Positions 51,555-60,757 of a DNA stretch of 64,000 nucleotides are shown one piece after another; within the stretch, counting starts at the first letter, position 1, and the number at the start of each line of letters is the position of its first letter. The notes under the pieces are model-generated. The model did not search any database and was not told the DNA's origin. It saw nothing but the letters and a program-made list of their open reading frames with translations. Made by a program: the position numbers and the translations under genes. The DNA is from an uncultured Collinsella sp. GTDB taxonomy: Bacteria > Actinomycetota > Coriobacteriia > Coriobacteriales > Coriobacteriaceae. Location: contig CAUCKA010000009.1 in the NCBI GenBank assembly GCA_958443265.1, positions 1 to 64,000 on the forward strand. The letters run 5' to 3'.

Positions 51555-51842
51555 CAATGCGTTGACGGAGAGGGTTTTGCCCGCCGCGTCGCCGGCAAGA
51601 GAGGGAAGGTCATGGGCTGCAAGCCTTCCTGCGGTGACAAGGGCCAAGCGTTCACTCCCGAGCAGCGACCTCAACGGGCGCGCGGCCAGTGGCGGCGAAG
51701 CCTCAGTAGGGAAGCCGTGAGCCTCGCGACAAGGGGCACAGAGTGGGCGCGGCGGGCTAGACATCCGCCGGGTCAAACAAGGTGGTACCGCGGAATTCAA
51801 CCGTCCTTGGGCAATGCACATGCCCGAGGGCGGTTTTTTGTT
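51555..51842 (+). promoter_or_regulatory. T-box leader (tRNA-Phe sensing) upstream of pheST
   Basis: The diagnostic T-box AGGTGGTACCGCGG lies at 51780-51793. It is followed by a terminator stem (51801-51832; GGGCA/TGCCC inside CC-CC/GG-GG) and TTTTTT. About 200 bases of stem I-III sequence precede it. A TTC in GCAAGCCTTCCTGCGG near 51622-51637 could be the phenylalanine specifier codon. Uncharged tRNA-Phe would favour the antiterminator and switch on pheS and pheT. A promoter is likely near GTTATCCTAT at 51541. Confidence 0.9.
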
Positions 51843-51924
51843 ACCGAACCGGGCCGCGTTTTCGCAGCGCCAAGCGGCATCGGTCGTCCCGGCAAGCGAA
51901 TGCGCGAGAGACGAAAGGGAAGAC

Positions 51925-53001
51925 ATGAGTCTGATTGATGATCTGGTCAAACTCGAGGAAGAGGCCAAGGAGCTCGTCGCAGGCGCTGACGACGCCGCAA
52001 AGCTCGAGGCCGCGCGCGTTGAGCTGCTCGGCCGCAAGGGCCGCATCACCGGCCTGATGCGCATGATGGGCAAGCTCGCCCCCGAGGATCGTCCCGCCAT
52101 GGGCAAGCGCGCCAACGAGATGCGCCAGCTGATCGAGGGCATGCTCGACGAGCGCACCACCGAGATGAAGGCCGCCGCCCTCAAGCACGCACTCGAGCAC
52201 GAGGCCGTCGACATCACACTGCCGGGCATCCGTCCGCAGATCGGCCACCAGCATCTAATCAAGCAGATTATCGAGGAGGCCGAGGACATCTTCTGCGGCA
52301 TCGGCTACACCGTCGAGTCCGGCCCCATGGTCGACACCTCCTACTACAACTTCACCGCACTTAACGCGCCCATGGATCACCCGAGCCGCTCGGCCCGCGA
52401 TACCTTCTACGTGGTCGACAACAACCCCGGCAGCGTCGCGCACCCCGAGGCTCACGCCCACGGCGAGTCCGATGTGCTGCTGCGCACCCAGACCTCGGGT
52501 GTGCAGATCCACACCATGGAGTCGCAAAAGCCGCCCATCTACATGATCTGCCCGGGCACCGTCTATCGTCCCGACACGGCCGATGCCTGCCACCTGCCGC
52601 AGTTCAACCAGATCGAGGGACTGGTCGTCGACGAGGGTATCACCTTTGGCGACCTGAAGGGCACGCTCGACTACTTTGTTAAATGCATGTTTGGCGAGGA
52701 TCGCAAGACGCGTTACCGCCCGCACTTCTTCCCCTTCACCGAGCCCAGCTGCGAGGTGGACGTGAGCTGCCACGTTTGCGGCGGCAAGGGCTGCAACTTC
52801 TGCAAGCACAGCGGATGGATCGAGATCCTGGGCTGCGGCATGGTCGACCCCAACGTCCTGATCAACTGCGGCATCGATCCCGAGAAGTACACCGGCTTCG
52901 CCTTTGGCATTGGCGCCGAGCGCGTCGCGGCCCTGCGCTACGACCTGCCCGACCTCAGAACGCTCATGACGGGCGATATGCGCTTCCTGAACCAATTTTA
53001 G
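51925..53001 (+). CDS. pheS: Phenylalanyl-tRNA synthetase alpha subunit
   Basis: The protein has 358 residues. The N-terminal coiled coil (1-90) contacts tRNA. The class II catalytic core has motif 1 around GYTVESGPMVDTSYYNF, motif 2 with GTVYRPDTADACHLPQFNQIEG, and motif 3 GFAFGIGAERVAALRY. An insert with four Cys (CHVCGGKGCNFCKHSGW) is a zinc-knuckle-like loop found in many PheS. It charges tRNA-Phe together with PheT. ATG 51925 follows GAAAGGGAAG. It is the first gene after the T-box. Confidence 0.97.
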   Translation: MSLIDDLVKLEEEAKELVAGADDAAKLEAARVELLGRKGRITGLMRMMGKLAPEDRPAMGKRANEMRQLIEGMLDERTTEMKAAALKHALEHEAVDITLPGIRPQIGHQHLIKQIIEEAEDIFCGIGYTVESGPMVDTSYYNFTALNAPMDHPSRSARDTFYVVDNNPGSVAHPEAHAHGESDVLLRTQTSGVQIHTMESQKPPIYMICPGTVYRPDTADACHLPQFNQIEGLVVDEGITFGDLKGTLDYFVKCMFGEDRKTRYRPHFFPFTEPSCEVDVSCHVCGGKGCNFCKHSGWIEILGCGMVDPNVLINCGIDPEKYTGFAFGIGAERVAALRYDLPDLRTLMTGDMRFLNQF

Positions 53002-53007
53002 GCTTGC

Positions 53008-53094
53008 CCAGGCACCCCATCTTGGCGTTCAAACCGTCGCTCGCGTACCTTTAGTACGCGTCGCTCCTCTTTCACGCCAACCTGGGGCACCTGG
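53008..53094. repeat. Long imperfect hairpin between pheS and pheT
   Basis: CCAGG, CCCCA and TGGCGT on the left (53008-53028) pair with ACGCCA, TGGGG and CCTGG on the right (53074-53094). A separate inner stem CGCGTAC/GTACGCG (53042-53060) forms the tip. Its place inside an operon suggests an mRNA stability element or a palindromic mobile repeat. Confidence 0.7.
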
Positions 53095-53163
53095 ACAACC
53101 CTAAGGCGAACGTCTTCATTTGATATTCCTCCCTATGCGGAGATTAAGAACTAGGAGAGCTAC

Positions 53164-55617
53164 ATGCGCGTTTCTTACGACTGGCTCAAGACCATGATCG
53201 ATATTCCGGAGGATCCCAAGACCCTTTCGGACGAATATATCCGTACCGGCACCGAGGTCGAGGCGATCGACACCGTGGGCGAGTCCTTCGACCACGTGGT
53301 GACCGCTCAGGTGCTCACCAAGGCCCCGCACCCCGATAGCGACCACATGTATGTGTGCTCGGTCGACGTGGGCGACAAGAACCTCGACGCCGATGGCAAC
53401 CCCGCTCCGCTGCAGATCGTCTGCGGCGCGCAGAACTTCGAGGCCGGCGACCACATCGTCACGGCCATGATCGGCGCTGTGCTCCCCGGCGACGTCAAGA
53501 TCAAGAAGAGCAAGCTTCGCGGCGTCGTGTCCATGGGCATGAACTGCTCTGCGCGCGAGCTCGGCCTGGGCGGCGACCACTCCGGCATTATGATCCTGCC
53601 CGAGGATACGCCCTGCGGCATGCCGTTTGCCGAGTACGTGGGCTCGAGCGACACCGTGCTCGACTGCGAGATCACGCCCAACCGCCCCGACTGCCTGTCC
53701 ATGATCGGCATGGCTCGCGAGACCGGCGCCATCTTCGACCGCGATTTCCACGTTGAGCTGCCCGCCATCAAGGCCGAGACTGGCCGCGCGACCGACGATG
53801 AGCTTTCGGTCGAGATCGCCGATGAGGGCCTGTGCGACCGCTATGTCGCCCGCATCGTGCGCAACGTGAAGGTTGGTCCGTCGCCCGACTGGATGGTCAA
53901 GCGCCTCAACGCCCTGGGCGTGCGCCCGCACAACAACATCGTCGACATCACCAACTACGTGATGATGCTCACCGGTCAGCCGCTGCACGCCTTTGACCTG
54001 GACACCTTTGCCGAGCGCGATGGCCACCGTCGCGTGGTGGTTCGCGCTGCCCAGCAGGACGAGAAGTTTACGACCCTCGACGGCGAGGAGCGCACGCTCG
54101 ACGCCGGCATGGGCCTCATCACCGACGGCGAGCGCCCCGTGGCGCTGGCCGGCGTTATGGGCGGCATGGATTCCGAGATCGAGGACGATACCGTTGACGT
54201 GATGGTCGAGAGCGCCTGCTTCAACGCCGGTCGCACCTCGCACACCAGCCGTGATCTGTCGCTGATCTCCGATGCCTCTATTCGCTTTGAGCGCCAGGTC
54301 GACGAGACCGGCTGCGTGGACGTCGCCAACGTCACGTGCGCGCTCATCGAGGAGATTGCCGGCGGTGAGGTCGCTCCCGGCTACGTCGACGTTTTCCCCG
54401 CGCCCAAGACCATCGATAGCATCAAGCTGCGCTTGGCCCGCGTGCACGCCATCTGCGGCGCCGACATCGAGCCCGACTTTATCGAGCGCTCGCTTACCCG
54501 CCTGGGCTGCACCGTCGAGCGCGACGGCGAGGACTTTATGGTCACGCCGCCGAGCTTCCGTCCCGACCTGCCGCGTGAGATCGACCTGATCGAGGAGGTC
54601 CTGCGCCTGTGGGGCATGGGCCGCGTGACGGCGACCATCCCGGCTGCCAAGAACCACATCGGCGGTCTGACGCGCGAGCAGAAGCTTACCCGCAAGGTCG
54701 GCGAGATCCTGCGCGCCTGTGGCCTCAACGAGACCACGACCTTTGGCTTTGCCGCCCCGGGCGACCTGGAGAAGATTGGCATGTCCACCGAGGGCCGCGG
54801 CTGCCCCGTGGTTCTTATGAACCCGCTGGTAGCCGAGCAGACCGAGATGCGCCGCTCGCTGCTGCCGGGCCTGCTGCAGTCCGTGGCCTACAACGAGGCG
54901 CACGGTACGCCCAACGTGCACCTGTACGAGGTCGGCAGCCTGTTCCACGGTCGCGAGAACGCCAGCCTGCCCAAGGAGACCAAGTCCGTGGCGGGTGTGC
55001 TCTCGGGCCAGTGGAGCGAGCAGTCTTGGAACATGAAGTACCGCAAGCTGCGTTTCTTCTTTGGCAAGGGCATCGTCGAGGAGCTGCTCGCCCAGCTGCG
55101 CATTGAGAAGGTTCGCTTCCGTCCCGTCGAGGGCGAGAGCTATGCCTTCCTGCAGCCGGGTCGTGCTGCCGAGGTGCTCTCGGGCGGTACCGTGCTGGGC
55201 TGGGTTGGCGAGATCCACCCCGAAGCGCGCGAGGCTATGGGCATTGACGAGGTCGTCGTCGCCTTTGAGCTCGACTTGGACAAGCTGATCAAGGGCGCCC
55301 GCAACCAGGAGAACTACCGTGAGTTCTCGCAGTACCCGGCCGTTGAGCACGACCTCGCTATCGTGGTCGACAACACTGTGACCTGCGAGGATCTTGAGCG
55401 TCGTATTACGAGTGCCGGCGGCAAGCTGCTCGAGGGCGTGCGCCTGTTCGATGTCTACCGCGATCCGGTCCGCATCGGAGCGGGCAAGAAGTCCATGGCC
55501 TTTGCGCTTACGTATCGCTCCGACGACCACACGCTTACCAGCGAAGAGGTCGAAAAGGCGCACCAGAAGATCGTTACCAAGGTGTGCAAGGGCGTAAACG
55601 GCGAGGTCCGCGGCTAG
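53164..55617 (+). CDS. pheT: Phenylalanyl-tRNA synthetase beta subunit
   Basis: The protein has 817 residues. A tRNA-binding (EMAP-like) domain is at about 40-155 (VLTKAPHPDSDHMYVCSVDVG), B3/B4 editing domain at about 210-385, B5 at about 405-475, the catalytic-like core at about 500-700, and the ferredoxin-fold anticodon-binding domain at the C-terminus (about 720-815, FSQYPAVEHDLAIVVD). The length and order match the long form of PheT. The ATG follows AGGAGAGC. It shares the T-box-controlled transcript with pheS. Confidence 0.97.
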   Translation: MRVSYDWLKTMIDIPEDPKTLSDEYIRTGTEVEAIDTVGESFDHVVTAQVLTKAPHPDSDHMYVCSVDVGDKNLDADGNPAPLQIVCGAQNFEAGDHIVTAMIGAVLPGDVKIKKSKLRGVVSMGMNCSARELGLGGDHSGIMILPEDTPCGMPFAEYVGSSDTVLDCEITPNRPDCLSMIGMARETGAIFDRDFHVELPAIKAETGRATDDELSVEIADEGLCDRYVARIVRNVKVGPSPDWMVKRLNALGVRPHNNIVDITNYVMMLTGQPLHAFDLDTFAERDGHRRVVVRAAQQDEKFTTLDGEERTLDAGMGLITDGERPVALAGVMGGMDSEIEDDTVDVMVESACFNAGRTSHTSRDLSLISDASIRFERQVDETGCVDVANVTCALIEEIAGGEVAPGYVDVFPAPKTIDSIKLRLARVHAICGADIEPDFIERSLTRLGCTVERDGEDFMVTPPSFRPDLPREIDLIEEVLRLWGMGRVTATIPAAKNHIGGLTREQKLTRKVGEILRACGLNETTTFGFAAPGDLEKIGMSTEGRGCPVVLMNPLVAEQTEMRRSLLPGLLQSVAYNEAHGTPNVHLYEVGSLFHGRENASLPKETKSVAGVLSGQWSEQSWNMKYRKLRFFFGKGIVEELLAQLRIEKVRFRPVEGESYAFLQPGRAAEVLSGGTVLGWVGEIHPEAREAMGIDEVVVAFELDLDKLIKGARNQENYREFSQYPAVEHDLAIVVDNTVTCEDLERRITSAGGKLLEGVRLFDVYRDPVRIGAGKKSMAFALTYRSDDHTLTSEEVEKAHQKIVTKVCKGVNGEVRG

Positions 55618-55777
55618 GTCCTGCGCCGGATATAGGCCAGTGTCGGCTGCCGCCGAGTCTTACGTGACTGCTGTTTTCGGTATAAGGCACCGTTGAGCCT
55701 TCATATATGACACGCGCATTACATAACGGCGTGCTGCTTTGTCGGCAGTGCGCCGTTTTGCTATGATAGCCCGCGGC

Positions 55778-55805
55778 GTGTTACGAATCTGACAATGCGT
55801 AACAC
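55778..55805 (+). promoter_or_regulatory. NikR-type operator GTGTTAC-N14-GTAACAC
   Basis: GTGTTAC (55778-55784) and GTAACAC (55799-55805) are exact inverted half-sites 14 bases apart, 28 bases in all. This equals the recognition pattern reported for Geobacter NikR and the total length of the E. coli NikR site. It lies 58 bases before the transporter start codon, so nickel-dependent repression is predicted. Confidence 0.7.
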
Positions 55806-55862
55806 TGACAAGGTGATTTAAGCGGCGTTGCAATTCTGTGCGCCGATAACCGGGAGGCGTAT

Positions 55863-56921
55863 ATGCACATTCCAGATAACTACCTGTCCCCGCAGACCGA
55901 TGCCGTTATGGCGGTGGCGATGGTGCCCGTTTGGGTTCATTGCATCAAAAAGGTGCGCGCCACGCTCGATCGCGAGCACATGGCTTTCCTGGGCATCTGC
56001 GCCGCGTTCTCCTTCCTGCTCATGATGTTCAACGTGCCGCTACCTGGCGGCACCACGGGTCACGCCGTCGGCGGCGCGCTCATCGCGCTGCTGCTGGGCC
56101 CCGAGGCTGCTGCCATTGCGGTTTCGGTCGCGCTGGCACTGCAGGCGCTGCTGTTTGGCGACGGCGGCGTTCTGTCGTTTGGCGCCAACTGCTTTAACAT
56201 GGCCTTTGTGCTGCCGTTTATCGCTGCTATCGTGTTCCGTGCGCTCAACAGCCGTCTGCACGACAAGAGCTGGGGCACCTCGATTTCTGCCATCGTGAGC
56301 GGTTGGGTCGGCCTGTGCCTGGCGGCCCTGTGCGCGGCAATCGAGTTTGGTATTCAGCCGATGCTCTTTACCAACGCTTCGGGCGCGCCGCTGTACTGCC
56401 CCTTCCCGCTGTCCGTGGCTATTCCGGCCATGTTGATCCCGCATATGTTGGTTGCCGGCGTGATCGAGGGCGTGGCGACGGCCGCCATCTACGGTTTCAT
56501 TAAGAAGACGGCGCCGAGCATTATCGTCGGGCCCGAGGCCGTCGATGGCCAGCTTGCTGCCGAGGGCGCTGCTGCCAAGAAGACCTCGCTGGTCCCCACG
56601 CTCATCTTGGTTGCCGTGCTTGTCGTGGCCACGCCGCTGGGCCTGCTGGCCACGGGTGACGCTTGGGGTGAGTGGGACGCCGAGGGCGCCGCGACCGCCG
56701 TTCAGGAGGCTGGCGACGACAGCCTGCAGGCTTCGGTCGGCCTCGATACCCCGACCTTTGCCGATGTCCTGCCTACGGGCGATTACCTGCAGGCCTATTC
56801 CGAGGAGCAGGGTCTTGGCTTTGCCGGTCAGGCTGCCATGTATATCCTGTCCGGTGTGATTGGCGTGGCGGTGCTCACCATCGCGTTCCGTCTGATCTCG
56901 CTGACGGTTAAGGAAAACTGA
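55863..56921 (+). CDS. nikMN: ECF nickel/cobalt transporter substrate-binding subunit, NikM/CbiM fused to NikN-like domain
   Basis: The protein has 352 residues. MHIPDNYLSP is the metal-binding N-terminus, in which His2 helps bind the ion after Met1 stays unformylated or free. About seven membrane segments of the CbiM family follow (to about 225; PLPGGTTGHAVGGAL). A linker leads to an extracytoplasmic region with two flanking helices (about 238-345), resembling the N/PDGLE component. Fusion of M and N in one chain is known for nickel types. The NikR-like operator supports nickel over cobalt. ATG follows GGGAGG. Confidence 0.88.
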   Translation: MHIPDNYLSPQTDAVMAVAMVPVWVHCIKKVRATLDREHMAFLGICAAFSFLLMMFNVPLPGGTTGHAVGGALIALLLGPEAAAIAVSVALALQALLFGDGGVLSFGANCFNMAFVLPFIAAIVFRALNSRLHDKSWGTSISAIVSGWVGLCLAALCAAIEFGIQPMLFTNASGAPLYCPFPLSVAIPAMLIPHMLVAGVIEGVATAAIYGFIKKTAPSIIVGPEAVDGQLAAEGAAAKKTSLVPTLILVAVLVVATPLGLLATGDAWGEWDAEGAATAVQEAGDDSLQASVGLDTPTFADVLPTGDYLQAYSEEQGLGFAGQAAMYILSGVIGVAVLTIAFRLISLTVKEN

Positions 56922-56925
56922 GCGC

Positions 56926-57762
56926 ATGCAGATGGTCGAGCTGCCCAGCTGGCTTGCGGCCGAGGAGCGATACGAGCCCGCGGGGGCTCGGCATCGTGTG
57001 ATGCAAAAGAACGTCCTGCACCTGGCGAGCCTGCTTGAGCGGGTTCGCCTGGGTGGAGGCGCGCACGAGGGCGGGTCGATGGTCGACCGCGCCCTTTCTT
57101 GCGTTTCGGCTCCGGTGCGCCTGGTGGGGATGTTCGTCTGCGTCCTGTGCGTGTGCCTGACGCAGAGCCCGCTGTACCTGATGCTGATGGCGGCTATCGC
57201 GCTGGTGCTGGTCGCGGTGCGCCCCGCACGCGGGCTGCGGGCAACCTTTGTGCCGGCGCTTGGCGCTGCGGGGCTCGCAGCGGTTCTGGCGCTGCCTGCC
57301 CTGCTGCTGGGCGCTTCCGCTACGGGCGCCATGCTCAAAATTGCGCTCAAGACTTTCATTAATGTGTCGCTGGTGCTGGGTGTTTCGTGGACCCTCACGT
57401 GGAGCCGCATATCGGCGGCGCTCAAGATGCTACGTCTGCCCGACGAAGTTATCTTTACGTTTGATATGGCGCTCAAGCACATCGAGGTGCTGGGTCGCAC
57501 GGCGCACAATCTGTGCGAATCGGTCATGCTGCGTAGCGTCGGTTCCGCGCCTGCGGGTTTTTCGCGCACCGACTCGCTGGCGGGTATCATGGGCATGACG
57601 TTTATCAAGGCGATGGAATGCAGCCGCGCGATGGACGAGGCCATGCTGTGCCGCGGCTTCGCCGGCGTGTATCCGGCGCCTGCACTGAGCGGCTTTGGCT
57701 GGCACGATGCGGTTTATGCGGCCGTTGTGGCGTTGCTCGCCGTGTTGTGCGCGGTGTTGTAG
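56926..57762 (+). CDS. nikQ: ECF transporter T component (CbiQ/NikQ)
   Basis: The protein has 278 residues. An N-terminal amphipathic region (LPSWLAAEERYEP) is followed by about five membrane segments. The coupling helices carry the Ala-Arg-Gly type motifs that touch the ATPases (ECSRAMDEAMLCRGFAG). It connects substrate binding with ATP hydrolysis. The gene begins four bases after nikMN, indicating one operon. Confidence 0.88.
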   Translation: MQMVELPSWLAAEERYEPAGARHRVMQKNVLHLASLLERVRLGGGAHEGGSMVDRALSCVSAPVRLVGMFVCVLCVCLTQSPLYLMLMAAIALVLVAVRPARGLRATFVPALGAAGLAAVLALPALLLGASATGAMLKIALKTFINVSLVLGVSWTLTWSRISAALKMLRLPDEVIFTFDMALKHIEVLGRTAHNLCESVMLRSVGSAPAGFSRTDSLAGIMGMTFIKAMECSRAMDEAMLCRGFAGVYPAPALSGFGWHDAVYAAVVALLAVLCAVL

Positions 57763-57806
57763 TGCGGACGGTCGAACCGTCGATGTGAGTAGGGAAGGGC
57801 AACGTT

Positions 57807-58577
57807 TTGGCAAACGATACGAATGACGCGATGGGTGCGAGCGGTGCTGCCGGCGTTGAGACCACGCCGCTCATCGAGTTTCGCGACGTGGCGTTTTCCT
57901 ATGCGGGCCATACGGTGGTCGACGGCGTTTCGCTGCAGGTGAACCGTGGGGAGCTCGTTGCTCTGCTCGGTCCCAACGGCTGCGGCAAGACGACAATCAT
58001 GCGTCTTATCAACGGCCTTGAGCTCGCGGATGCCGGCGCATACCTGTTTGACGGACGTGTGGTCGATGCGGCGTATCTGAAGGATTCTGCTGCTGCTCAA
58101 AAGTTCCACCAGCGCGTAGGCTTCGTATTCCAAAACGCCGATGCGCAGCTCTTTTGCGCTACGGTGGGCGAGGAAGTCGCGTTTGGCCCGGCTCAAATGG
58201 GGCTGCCGACAGACGAGCTCGAGCGCCGCGTCCGCGATGCCATGAAGCTGTTCCAGGTTGCCGATCTGGTCGATGCCTCGCCCTATCAGCTCTCGGGCGG
58301 GCAAAAGAAGCGCGTTGCGCTGGCTGCGGTGGTGTCGATGAACCCGGATATCCTGGTTCTCGACGAGCCTACCAATGGGCTCGACGAGGATTCATGCGAC
58401 ATCGTGGTTAACTTCTTGCTGGCTTACGTCGCGGCGGGCAAGACGGTCTTGATGAGCACACATCACCAGGATTTGGTGCGACGCCTGGGTGCCCGTGCAA
58501 TCTATATCGATCGATATCACCATGTGGTCGAGGCGCCTTCGCCGTCGTATGGGACCGAAAGCGGTGCTACGGACTAG
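57807..58577 (+). CDS. nikO: ECF transporter ATPase (CbiO/NikO)
   Basis: The protein has 256 residues. Walker A GPNGCGKTT (about 54-62), the Q-loop FVFQNADAQLF, signature LSGGQKKR (about 162-169) and Walker B ILVLDEPTNGLDED are intact. It drives metal uptake with the T and M components. The start is TTG at 57807, with GGGAAGGG upstream; ATG 57831 is the alternative and would lose only unconserved residues. It is the last gene of the nickel operon. Confidence 0.92.
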   Translation: MANDTNDAMGASGAAGVETTPLIEFRDVAFSYAGHTVVDGVSLQVNRGELVALLGPNGCGKTTIMRLINGLELADAGAYLFDGRVVDAAYLKDSAAAQKFHQRVGFVFQNADAQLFCATVGEEVAFGPAQMGLPTDELERRVRDAMKLFQVADLVDASPYQLSGGQKKRVALAAVVSMNPDILVLDEPTNGLDEDSCDIVVNFLLAYVAAGKTVLMSTHHQDLVRRLGARAIYIDRYHHVVEAPSPSYGTESGATD

Positions 58578-58656
58578 TTGCTGCGTAGAGCGTGCGTAGC
58601 CGCCCGCGCGGCTTTGCCGTGATGGTATAGTTATCCAGGTTTTTATGGGGGTGGCT

Positions 58657-59505
58657 ATGCCAAGCTGGAACATTCATATCGCTCAGACGGAGCGTTTGCT
58701 GGAGCGCACCGGTGCGCTTGCCAATAGCGTGCGCGACCGCAATGCCTTTTTGTTTGGCTGCGTGGTTCCGGATATCTTCGTGGGCTATATGGTCCCTGGC
58801 ATCGTCGATCCCATCCCGTACCGCATTACGCACTTTGCAAAGCCCGAGCCTATCCCTAAGCCGCGCGAGCACGAGTTCTGGGATACCTATGTGGCGCCGC
58901 TGCTCAAAGGGGCGCCTGTTGGTACGCCGGCTGCCGCGACCTCGATCGCCGAGGAGCGCGAGCGACTCAATCGGGTGCATTATCCCCAACGCTACAAGGA
59001 CGCCGAGCCGGTTGCCGGTCCCGGCGCCTTTGAGTTCTCGCTTGCGTCCGAAGATGTGGCGCAGTCGCTACTCGATTTAACGCTGGGCGTCTGGTCGCAT
59101 CTGGTGGCCGATACCGTATGGAATACGCGCGTGAATCAGTACCTGGAGGCGCACGGCGGCAAGCCGTGCGAGGAATTCCGCATTAAAAAGCAAGGCGATT
59201 TTGACTGGTTTGGCAAGACGCTCGGCATTGTTTCGATTCCGCGCGCGACCGATCGCCTGTATACTGCGGCGACGCGTTTTGGGCAGTATCCCATCCATAA
59301 GGAGTATGTGCTCAAGACCATCGGCGTTATGCACGAGATTGTACGCGAAAACCCCGGCGAGCCCGATCATCCGCCATATCGTCTGCTAACCGAGGAGTTT
59401 TTCGACGCAACGTTTACCGAGGTTATCGAGTTGACCGAGACGGGATTTGCGGCTCGCGCCGAATCGCCCGATGTGCCTGCACTACCCCTGATCACTAGCT
59501 GCTAG
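58657..59505 (+). CDS. Zinc-dependent phospholipase C-like protein
   Basis: The protein has 282 residues. MPSWNIHIAQTERLLE, FGCVVPDIFVGY and the histidine/aspartate positions in ITHF and GVWSHLVADTVWN resemble the zinc-dependent phospholipase C/S1-P1 nuclease fold (PF00882 type), where Trp1/His/Asp residues bind three zinc ions. There is no signal peptide, so the role may be intracellular. Such proteins are common and mostly uncharacterised in Coriobacteriia. ATG 58657 follows GGGGGTGG. Its stop overlaps by four bases the stop of the convergent gene. Confidence 0.75.
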   Translation: MPSWNIHIAQTERLLERTGALANSVRDRNAFLFGCVVPDIFVGYMVPGIVDPIPYRITHFAKPEPIPKPREHEFWDTYVAPLLKGAPVGTPAAATSIAEERERLNRVHYPQRYKDAEPVAGPGAFEFSLASEDVAQSLLDLTLGVWSHLVADTVWNTRVNQYLEAHGGKPCEEFRIKKQGDFDWFGKTLGIVSIPRATDRLYTAATRFGQYPIHKEYVLKTIGVMHEIVRENPGEPDHPPYRLLTEEFFDATFTEVIELTETGFAARAESPDVPALPLITSC

Positions 59506-60575
59506 CCGGCCGGCTTGACAGTGAATAGTTCAACCCAATCGACCAACAGCTCCCGCCGAAGGGTATCTTCGGTGGTGCGTTCCTGATCGGTTTTTGGGAT
59601 GTAGGGGAGCCCCGCCTTTTTATGGATGAGTTCGGCGATGTTGTTAAAGCTCTTCGTGTCTTTGATTTGCTCATAGGTTATCTGGATAACGTCATAGCCC
59701 ATGCTGGTGAGGGCGGTGGTGCGCTCGGCATCGGAGAGACTTGCGGCTTCGCCATCGTGGGCGGAGCGGCCTTGGCATTCCAAGATGACGCCCATGCTGT
59801 CGGTGTTGCTCTCGATGAGGATATCGGCGTAGCAGCAGGTTTTGTCATACAGTGAGCGCGCGGCGTCGCTGAGCGGGATGCGCACGTTGTTTGCGATGTT
59901 GATGCCCATGCCGCCCTCGTTGCGGGGGAGCGAGACAAGCATGGAGGTCTGTACTTCGAAGGGTGAGGCGGTCTGCCCCGTCATGTGCTCGGCGGCCCAG
60001 CGCAGTTGTTTAACGCCGCGCAGGCCTGCGGCCTGCTTGGCGAACGCGGCGATATCCGCCGTGCTGAGGAGCGGTGGACGCTTCCATAGGTTGGTGTCCT
60101 TGCCGTTGACGTCGCTAACTCGCTCCCAGCCGCAGTTGGGTGGAATGAGCTTAAGCGAAATAGCTTCATCAAGTTGTTGTTGCGTTCGCTTGCAGGGCTT
60201 AAACACTGCAAAGGAGCCGCACATCTCGTAGCAAGCCATGAGTAACTGGTTGCGTGGGACCCGCGTGGCAAGGCTGAGCAGCGTGAACTCCGGTGAAGTG
60301 ACATCAAATCCATGTTCAGTTTGCCTAAACGACCCCGGAGGTGGTTCCTGGGTCAGGAGGTGCGATTTAAACAGACTTCGCGATCCGGATTGTGCCCGAG
60401 TGAATACAAGCCTGTGAAGCGGTGCGTGAAGCAGGTCTTTTACAACTGCATGACTTCCGAGGCCGCAACATCTGCGATCCATATTGCCAAGGCTAATGGC
60501 GGGGTAAAGGCCTAATACCTGCGGCGGGATACGGTAATAGTAAAAAGCGGATTGACCGCATAGCGTCAGGTCCAT
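59502..60575 (-). CDS. AbiEi-like/DUF559-type protein with nuclease-fold C-terminus
   Basis: The protein has 357 residues. The N-terminal part (LCGQSAFYYYRIPPQVL, HGFDVTSPEFTLLSLATRV, NQLLMACYEMCGSF) is a module common in Coriobacteriia and related to AbiEi-type proteins. The C-terminal part (SPFEVQTSMLVSLPRNEGGMG, YADILIESN, GVILECQG) has the E...D...E-x-Q spacing of the Vsr/DUF559 fold. Partners in defence or DNA repair are possible; function unknown. ATG 60575 follows GGAGG; the upstream extension lacks a ribosome site. Distantly like the gene at 28031. Confidence 0.65.
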   Translation of the reverse strand: MDLTLCGQSAFYYYRIPPQVLGLYPAISLGNMDRRCCGLGSHAVVKDLLHAPLHRLVFTRAQSGSRSLFKSHLLTQEPPPGSFRQTEHGFDVTSPEFTLLSLATRVPRNQLLMACYEMCGSFAVFKPCKRTQQQLDEAISLKLIPPNCGWERVSDVNGKDTNLWKRPPLLSTADIAAFAKQAAGLRGVKQLRWAAEHMTGQTASPFEVQTSMLVSLPRNEGGMGINIANNVRIPLSDAARSLYDKTCCYADILIESNTDSMGVILECQGRSAHDGEAASLSDAERTTALTSMGYDVIQITYEQIKDTKSFNNIAELIHKKAGLPYIPKTDQERTTEDTLRRELLVDWVELFTVKPAG

Positions 60576-60628
60576 GACGTCCTCCAGGTCGAAATGTGCT
60601 TTTGGACCGTGCGATGCCAGCGTCAATT

Positions 60629-60757
60629 CGGAAGTATGCGGCAAAATCTGAACCCTGTGAGCAGACCTGGCTTTTGAGGCTAGTTTATCAGGCATTTTGT
60701 TGCGAAAAAACGGGGTGTGCTCGGAGGTCTCAGAATTTGCCGCATACTTCCGAAAAC
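60629..60757. repeat. Spaced inverted repeat upstream of the nuclease-fold gene
   Basis: TTCGGAAGTATGCGGCAAA (60634-60652) is inverted as TTTGCCGCATACTTCCGAA (60735-60753), with extra matches on both sides (TCTGA/TCAGA) and an 80-base spacer. A second pairing, AGACCTGG/CCAGGTC, flanks it. It looks like a small palindromic mobile repeat. Confidence 0.7.

Noticed and set aside
55618..55862. Cobalamin riboswitch before the CbiM-like gene
   Set aside because: No B12-box-like sequence or long conserved fold was seen; the NikR-type palindrome explains the region better.
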